From the NCBI GenBank assembly GCA_028023455.1, contig JAQFVV010012574.1, positions 417,501 to 481,500 on the forward strand: a stretch of 64,000 bases of DNA, given 5' to 3'. The notes under the pieces are model-generated. The model had not been told where the DNA came from. It worked only from the letters and a program-made list of their open reading frames with translations, and did not search any database. Below, one piece after another: positions 57,305-64,000 of the stretch; positions within the stretch are counted from its first letter, which is position 1, and every line of letters starts with the position of its first letter. Position numbers and translations under genes: made by a program. The stretch is from Epiperipatus broadwayi. Its lineage: Eukaryota; Onychophora; Udeonychophora; Euonychophora; Peripatidae.

Positions 57305-59365
57305 ATAAATAATTGAAAAGTGCAAACAAATGTTTGTTTGCACAATTAAAATAACACTTTTATTTTTCTCCTACTTATTAAAAAAAGATAAACATGAGAT
57401 CCTTAGAAAAAAAATTACGGTGTCTCACTGTATTATAAAATTTGACATTGACCTTTAAACTCTATTTGCAGAAAAAATTGAAAATGATGAAACGCTTCTC
57501 TTAAAAAACAACAATAACAACCACAATTTATAATGATGTAATAAATCTATTATTAGACAATTTTTGTTCATAAATAAGTTATTTTTCACAACTGAATAGT
57601 TTTTTGGGGAAACTTTAAATCTAAAATTTATTGAAAGTTCAGAAATAGTTTAAGCAGAAGGCCTGCTATTGTTATTTAAATAAGACAATTGCTTATGCCA
57701 TTTTTATAGCATACGATTATAATGCGCAAATTTATTTATACAAAAGAATAAAATAATTAAAATCCAAGTTGTGAGATCTTACGATATGTATGCTTTACAT
57801 TATCAAGTCATATCATAATTCAAACAGGAATACAGAAAAAGCAAACAGATATCTCATTTTTTCATTCTAGTTAATGTTTTACAGTTAACATACACCACAA
57901 CTTATTGAACAGACAAAATTTACACACACTCGTTGCATATTTACGTAGTATGTGTGCGTGCGTATATAGCAAAAATGATGTTTTATTTTTAATTAATTAG
58001 CTTAAAAATAAAAGTCCTTGTGCTATAATGATTTGGGAGTCGACCTGCGGAACCTCATGATCTGGGCCTCAGTTTAACTTAGCTCACAAGCAGGTCTTAC
58101 ATTTTTCGAGGAGTAATCAGCCCTTTAACAACCTATCTATCCAATCAGTAGTGATCTATAAATGAAAACATTACTATTACTGAATAGGAAATAATGTCGA
58201 TTTGGGCCAGTAATATGACGCTTAGATAAGCGTACAGTAAAAACAAAAATATTTATGATCCGGTCTTTAACCATTGGAGGGAGACTATCATATTCCTAAA
58301 GGTGTAAAATCTATGGTTTGTCATTAGTTTATGATTTAGAAGTATTTTTTGTGATGATAAAGAGCATTTTCTTCCCTTTTGCAAAGTTGAACTTCTTTTT
58401 TAAGAAACAGAAATAATTCTTTGTATAATAACTTATTAGCAAATAATCTTATTTTAGATATTTCAAATAATATATTATAATAAGCTTGTGACAGTTTTCG
58501 GTTTTCTGGAAGTTGGAAGTAAAATTTACTTAAACATTTTTGGGACAAATGTTAAATAAGAACAGTTAGAGGAAATATGATGCATAGAAATGTATGCCTT
58601 TTGTTAAAATATTATATATAAAATAAAGAAATTAATTAAAAATTATCACTCAAATATTTATATATGTATTTGTAGAAAAAAAGAGCGCTAGATCTTGAAA
58701 ATGGCGATAAAATACAGTTAAAATGTAAGTAAATTATAGGATGATATACATACATATTGATGTAGAGAAATATGAATAATAAAATAAATAAGCTTGGTAA
58801 AAAAAAAAAAGATGATAATGAATATACTAATTATATGACTGTACAAGTTTTGGGTATTTATACTAAGCCCTTACTTTTCTTTAAGACTTCTTATGTTTTT
58901 TAGCTATGACTTTTTATTATTAAGTTTTAGGAATTTCTATATTGTATTATAAAAGAACTACTTGCAGTTAATTTTTTTTAATGACAAATACATCGTATAA
59001 AAATATTCAAATTAAATAAATGTTATTGAAAATTTAGGACAGTATAAAACTGGTTTAGTTATATTGGGTGGTGTCCAGTTTTTATTAATTCACTTTTAAC
59101 TTAAGTGATACATTTATTTGATTATTGCTGTATGAATTATGCTATTTTAATATAAAATTGCAATGCCAGCGATATTTAATTTATATAATCTAATTTTAAA
59201 ATATATATATTTCAATAAAGTCACACATTCTTGAAGGTATTAGAAATGTGTAAGAAATAGAATTTGTTAGAGATAAAGTAAATGGAAGAACACTGGAAAG
59301 AAAATAAGTATATTAGATTAGAAAAATTAGTTAATTATTTAATGTGTGGAATATTTTGTGTTGAC
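57305..59365. other. No gene recognised; one GC-richer island
   Basis: At 58025-58290 the base composition rises (gggagtcgacctgcggaacc, atctgggcctcag, ctttaaccattggaggg) without an open frame or a repeat match in this window. The rest is AT-rich. Confidence 0.45.
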
Positions 59366-59369
59366 AGAT

Positions 59370-61560
59370 AATATATCATATTGAGCAGCAACTTAATGGA
59401 AGATATAAAATGTAAATAAATCAAGTTTATATTTACATCAATGACTTCTCATTCTGATGAAAAAGTGAAGGATTTTTATATAAATGTACAGGATTATATG
59501 AATATATACCAAACAACATTTTAGAATTATCACAAAAGATTTTAATGATAGAATTAGAAAATGTTTGAAAAATAAAAGTACTATGGCTAAATTTGAATTT
59601 AGAGACAGAAATGAAAAGATGATGAAATATGGAGGAAAATATCTATATATTGAAAATTATTTTAAAGAAATGCAAACATAAATAAATTTCTGTGTCTTCA
59701 GTTGAATTCTTAAGAGTTTCAATAACGAGAGTGATCATTGATTAAGAATAAATAAGTTAGGTGCAAAACTACTCACAAAAACTATTATAAAAAAAACAAT
59801 AAACCTTTCAAAAAAATTGATCAGTTTAAGCTTGGATTCATTTTAAAATGGTAAATGACTTTAAAAATGGTTCAGAAATGAATGAAATCAATAAGAAGAT
59901 AACTAATAGATACTTTGCACAGATAATTGCAATAATTCAAGAGTGTGCTTTCTGTATATACTGTATATAAAAAATGAAAATAATCTGAAAGATTTAAATA
60001 CAAAAAATTCTATTAAACAGTACATAAAAAAAGTTATGACAAGAAAAGTTTAGGAAAAAATAAAACTCAAAGATATAAAATGTATCTTGCTATGGAGAGG
60101 AATGTGACTTTAATAATAAGACAATAGCAGCTTTCTTACTAAAACAAAGATTGACATCATGTAGTGAGAGGAAACATTTTATAAATTTTTTATACTATTA
60201 ATACCAGAAAACAGTGTGATTCATACAATAACAACAATGACCAAATGAAAATATATATTCTAAGTGAAGCCATTAACTAAATGTATTCTCTATATTCTAA
60301 GTGAAGCCATTAACTAAATGTATTCTCTATAAATTACTTTTATATATATTTGTAAAAGAAACAGAGAAATTGTTGAAAAGATTATACTCAAAATGTCAAA
60401 ACAATATGCCAGATAACTGAAAGTTGATAATAGTACTGATATTTAAGAAAGGCAAAAAGAGAAAGAGAAAGAATATTAGTCTTCTATTAGTTAAATACAC
60501 ATCATTTATAGAAAGGTTGTGAATCAAGCCAATAAAATAAATTGTTTTTAAAAGAGATTATAGCTCAATAGGTCACATTAAAATATTAAGACAATGCAAA
60601 GAAAATAAAAACTAATTTAGATTTGTAGATTGTGTAAAGGCATACAAATCTTCAAGCAATTCAGACCTGGTTAGGCTTTAGTTCTTATGATATAGTCCCA
60701 GAATAGTGTCAAAACCTGAAAACGATTTTATCAAAATATAAAAGAAATGATTGGACATCATAGTGATAGAAAGATTAATATTAAAAATAAATTTAGTTAG
60801 GAGATTCATCTCTTTAAAACTTTTTGCAGTAATTTTATGAGAAGTATTTTGTGGATTAAATAAAAAGTAAATATAAGTAGAGAATTTTAAATCACCTGCA
60901 AATGATACACACTTTTTAAAAATAGAAGATTCTTCAAAGATGAAAAAAATGTTGCAAAAGATGATGGCGGAGATAGGGCTAAAGGTAAATATTAAAAAGT
61001 CTAAATATGTTCAATGAATTTTCATAAAAATAAAAAAATAAAGCTTGGCAGTAATGAATTAAAAGAAGTTAAAAATTATCAACAAATAATAAAAAAAGCA
61101 TAATGGATAAGTTTAATTATAGAATTAAACTTGGACGAAATGCCTTTGATTAACATAACATAATATTAAAAGAACAAAGATGTGTTTCTCAATGCTTACT
61201 TCAATACAAAACTTAATACAAAAACAGTACAGAGCCAACAGAGCACACAGAGAAATATAAAGAAATAAGTTAGGGTTAATAAACAGATATCAAAAATATA
61301 TATGAGTAAGAGATCAAACACACATTACTGTCAACATTAAAAAAACTTAAAGAGTGAAATTGGTTGAACATATCGTTGGAAGAGATGATAATAAAAAAAA
61401 TGATCCCAAATAATTTTAATTTAAAAAAAGACCATATATAAGATTAAATGGATGCACTAAGCATGTGTGCCAAATTATAATGAAGAAGATTAAGAAGTAG
61501 GAGAATAAAATCAAAGAGATCACTCTATAATGGATTGATAATGCTAATACTAGGACAATT
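59370..61560 (+). pseudogene. Decayed, 5'-truncated RTE LINE, copy 3
   Basis: It aligns with the intact RTE from about its 45290 position to its end. Landmarks: cagcaacttaatggaagata (59387) for the QLNSRY region, gattttaatgatagaatta near 59536 for GDFNARI, ttcttaagagtttcaataa near 59709, tttgtagattgtgtaaaggc near 60623 for FVDYEKA, agttaaaaattatcaa near 61067 for VKSYKY, and a matching end tggattgataatgctaatac at 61533. The endonuclease start and the 5' UTR are missing. Stops and deletions are frequent. Confidence 0.82.
60257..60330. repeat. Perfect tandem duplication, period 37 bp
   Basis: Inside the RTE relic the 37-bp unit containing ctaagtgaagccattaacta is present twice without differences (from 60258 and from 60295). 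This is therefore a recent replication-slippage event in an old element. Confidence 0.9.
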
Positions 61561-61564
61561 TATG

Positions 61565-63575
61565 CACATGTATATCTTCCATAGAGTGGAAAGTAGATAT
61601 CTGTGTAAATTTACATTTTTACAAATAAAAAAAAACAAAGACTACAATTAGTTAAAAATATTATAGACTTAGATTATTAGTTGATTTATAAAAATATATA
61701 TTTAAACTGAGAAATATCAGTTGAATGACTTAAAAATTAATTATAAACTAATCAATAGAACATGAAGACATAAATAGTTTTTTTAAAAATAGTTTAAGAT
61801 TTTTTTACATTTATTAGTGAATTTTGAGATATGATTAATTTACCAAGAAACTGAATCTATTTATAACAAAGCATTTATTGTAATAAATTGAGATAATGTG
61901 ATCATATAAACAAAAGAAGTCTCAAGGATACAAAAAAGGATTCATCTTATACTAATATTACTAAAGTATCTATGACAATTACACACAAAACTTAAATAAA
62001 AATAGAGTAGACACTTAGTAAGAAGATATGACATTATTATTTGATACCTAAAGTTAAAAAATATTTTCGGAAAAAACTGCTTTCTGGTGAGAGGAAAAAA
62101 TAGAAAAGTTCTTTATATCATTAGGAAAGAGAAGGACTGGTAATAATCTTTGTGGAGACTACTGAAGGATTCACTTATCATACCAGAAATTGATGCTGAA
62201 GAATTAGGTTATTTTATCTCACAAGATTTTAAGTTTTCCTTAGATGATAGAATATCTTCAAGTTTGCCTTAAATATCTTTATTGATAAGTTTTGTGCTTT
62301 TCAAAAAGCAAAAAATGCATATTTGTAACTTCTGGAATAATTATTGTAATATTTAAAAAATTCTATTTCATGGGGAAAAAAATCTGATGGGTTTTATTAT
62401 TCAGGAGTTTGTAAAAAGATGAAGCACTGGAAGTATCAGAATTGAATCTATCCAAGGACCCAAAGATCCAGAGACGGAGGTTTAATCATTGCACCAAACA
62501 ATACATGTTATTATATTTCACATGATCTTTCACTTTAAAAAATTTGCTTACTGTATTAATCAAATTTCTTTACTTCCATATATATATATATATATGTATC
62601 ATTTCATAATTTCAGCTACATTGACCATATCGAATGATCATTTTCAATTTCTATTTTTAATCCATAGCTCCTAAATTGAAACTCTCTGCATGCAACTATA
62701 AAATTAATAAATAAATGAAGACTACATTTTGCTGTTTGCATTCAGATATCAAAATGCTGTCTCAACTTATTTAGTTTCTTACTTTTATATCTGTATCCAA
62801 GTTCAATTTAAAAACTGTGGAAGTGGAAATAGCCCTTTAAATAACTATTCAATTTAGGAACTGTGGAATTGAACATAGATCTTTAAAATGATTATAGAAT
62901 ATGGATAAAGAATTAGTGGAAAGTAGGATAATAGAAATTTCTTTCCTATAATAAACAAACTTTGTTAAGAAAAACGAGTATGGAATACAATTTTATACAT
63001 TAAAATTAATGGGCAATTTTTTTAAAAAAAATAGTAGTTATAATATTAAACAAATATCCATTGTAATGCACAGATAATTTGTTTCTAAAGTCTAAAGAAT
63101 AAAAGCTAAGTTGTGGAGTTTCGTTTGCATGTGTTGCTTAAATAATGCAAATCTTATTTAACCGAAGAAAATCTCCATTTTTAAATCTCTCTTTGCAGAA
63201 TAGTTTTTCAAACATCAAAGTCACTAAACAATAAATATGAAATTTCAATTATATTACACCAAATAATTTAAATAGTTCAATAAATATTAATCAGTACATT
63301 TTGTTATTTTACTTTATTATGTAAGCAAAATGTATCACGTAGGACAAGATAACTTTTTTCCTTTTAACATTGAAGCACCAATCATTAAAATTCATTCAAG
63401 TTTTTGATGCAGCTACAAAAAGAATTTATTTTAAAATGTATTTAAACTATAGAAAAGAATGAATGAAAAGAACTAGGTCACAATATCCACTGTTTTTGCC
63501 TGCCAAATCAGTTTTGGGCAGAAAATTTAACACTCAATACACTAATTACAGTATCTAGTTTACCACAGAACTTGT
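61565..63575. other. No gene recognised
   Basis: AT-rich, with (TA)n at about 62578-62596. The frame 62489-62674 is low-complexity and unsupported. Confidence 0.5.
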
Positions 63576-63579
63576 AAAT

Positions 63580-63800
63580 AATTATAAGGTGTTTGAACTC
63601 AGACTTTCAAGCTCCTTATAGCTATGCTTTCTATCTTATATAATTGATGCACATGATCACATACATGTGAAAAGATAAATAATCTCCAATATAGGTATTT
63701 CGTGATGAACCAGCACTCATCAGTTGGTCCAAATCATTATCTCCCACACATATATACAATCGGTGCTCAGTTTAAGTAAATTTAATATGCATCAAATAAA
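63580..63800 (-). mobile_element. Hammerhead family A repeat, copy 5
   Basis: Plus strand: aaggtgtttgaactcagact, tgcacatgatcacatacatg, the ribozyme complement (63678-63738), then tcggtgctcagtttaag, which begins the body seen in copies 1 and 3 and then fades. No coding potential. Confidence 0.72.
63678..63738 (-). ncRNA. Type I hammerhead ribozyme, family A, intact core
   Basis: Minus-strand reading: outer stem I AAUGAUU; bulge UGG; ACCAA; CUGAUGA (complement of 63717-63723); stem II GUGCU-GGUUC-AUCAC (four of five pairs, closed by the canonical G-C); GAAA (complement of 63698-63701); stem III AUA-CC-UAU; AUA triplet; then UUGGA (four pairs with CCAA) and GAUUAUU, which pairs with AAUGAUU at all seven positions. 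The closing pair of stem II is G-C here and A-U in the 38.8 kb copy, a compensatory change. Cleavage is predicted just before UUGGA. Confidence 0.75.
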
Positions 63801-64000
63801 AGAACCTATATTCAGTTTATTTTAAATATCACTTTTTCTACATAAACACTGGAAAATAATCTTGATAGTAAGAAATAAAAGCATAAAAAAAAAATGATTA
63901 TATATTTATACTACGAACTTCTTACACATATAAACACGTACGTTAGCTTGGAAAAGCTAATTTTAAACAGTTTGGTTCTTAATATCACATTATACCCGAT
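63800..64000. other. No gene recognised
   Basis: AT-rich end of the window, with nothing identified. Confidence 0.5.

Noticed and set aside
1-64000. CRISPR arrays, bacterial promoters, rRNA genes
   Set aside because: No regularly spaced short repeats and no rRNA segments; the splice sites and retroelements show animal nuclear DNA.

Overview
This window is a gene-poor, strongly AT-rich stretch of animal nuclear DNA. No prokaryotic operons, rRNA genes or CRISPR arrays are visible. The one host protein-coding piece I can support is a single internal exon, on the minus strand at about 20.5-21.05 kb. It encodes the FTZ-F1 box, hinge and first ligand-binding helices of an NR5A (FTZ-F1/SF-1/LRH-1) nuclear receptor, with clean GT/AG splice sites. 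Its ligand-binding part reads like a protostome FTZ-F1. A short (TTAGGG)n tract near 49.97 kb argues weakly against an insect or nematode. A lophotrochozoan, perhaps a mollusc, is my best guess, with low confidence. Much of the window may be intron or flank of this gene; no neighbouring NR5A exon was found.

Almost everything else recognisable is mobile DNA. There is one apparently complete RTE-type LINE (44.58-47.87 kb, plus) with an unbroken 999-codon endonuclease/reverse transcriptase frame, a (TGA)n tail and an 11-bp target-site duplication. Two decayed relatives lie at 39.2-42.2 and 59.4-61.6 kb. Other non-LTR fragments are at 7.7-8.3 (minus), 22.4-22.8 (plus), 31.5-32.5 (minus), 37.4-38.4 (plus), 42.9-43.1 (plus), 53.7-55.0 (minus, with duplication) and 55.9-57.3 kb (plus). 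Two decayed mariner transposons are at 1.59-2.43 and 24.10-25.34 kb. A tRNA-derived SINE with a 12-bp duplication is at 32.74-32.87 kb. Three related foldback/MITE-like elements are at 6.16-6.70, 11.94-12.38 and 33.88-34.27 kb. A possible GIY-YIG (Penelope-like) remnant is at 42.3-42.8 kb.

The most exciting content is two unrelated dispersed families that each carry a type I hammerhead ribozyme. Family B forms a head-to-tail array of about three units of 330-366 bp (10.70-11.73 kb) plus an inverted pair at 49.07-49.33 kb. Its core is CUGAUGA / GAAA / GUC, with a two-base-pair stem III. Family A occurs at 10.1, 15.6, 26.3, 38.85 and 63.7 kb. Its core is CUGAUGA / GAAA / AUA, with paired stems I, II and III and compensatory differences between copies. 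Tandem monomers of about 350 nt, each with a hammerhead, are the layout of invertebrate retrozymes, which yield small circular RNAs. A third hammerhead-like hairpin (17.59-17.84 kb palindrome; relative at 42.35 kb beside the GIY-YIG-like remnant) is non-canonical.

Layout: 0-2.6 kb repeat copy, foldback and mariner; 2.6-9.9 kb mostly featureless with a MITE and LINE tail; 9.9-12.4 kb hammerhead families A and B plus a MITE; 12.4-20.4 kb repeats and palindromes; 20.4-21.1 kb NR5A exon; 21.8-27.2 kb LINE tail, mariner, hammerhead A; 27-31.5 kb featureless; 31.5-43.1 kb LINE relics, SINE, MITE; 44.6-48.1 kb RTE; 49-52.4 kb hammerhead B, telomere-like tract, AT-rich repeats; 53.7-61.6 kb LINE relics; 63.6-63.8 kb hammerhead A.
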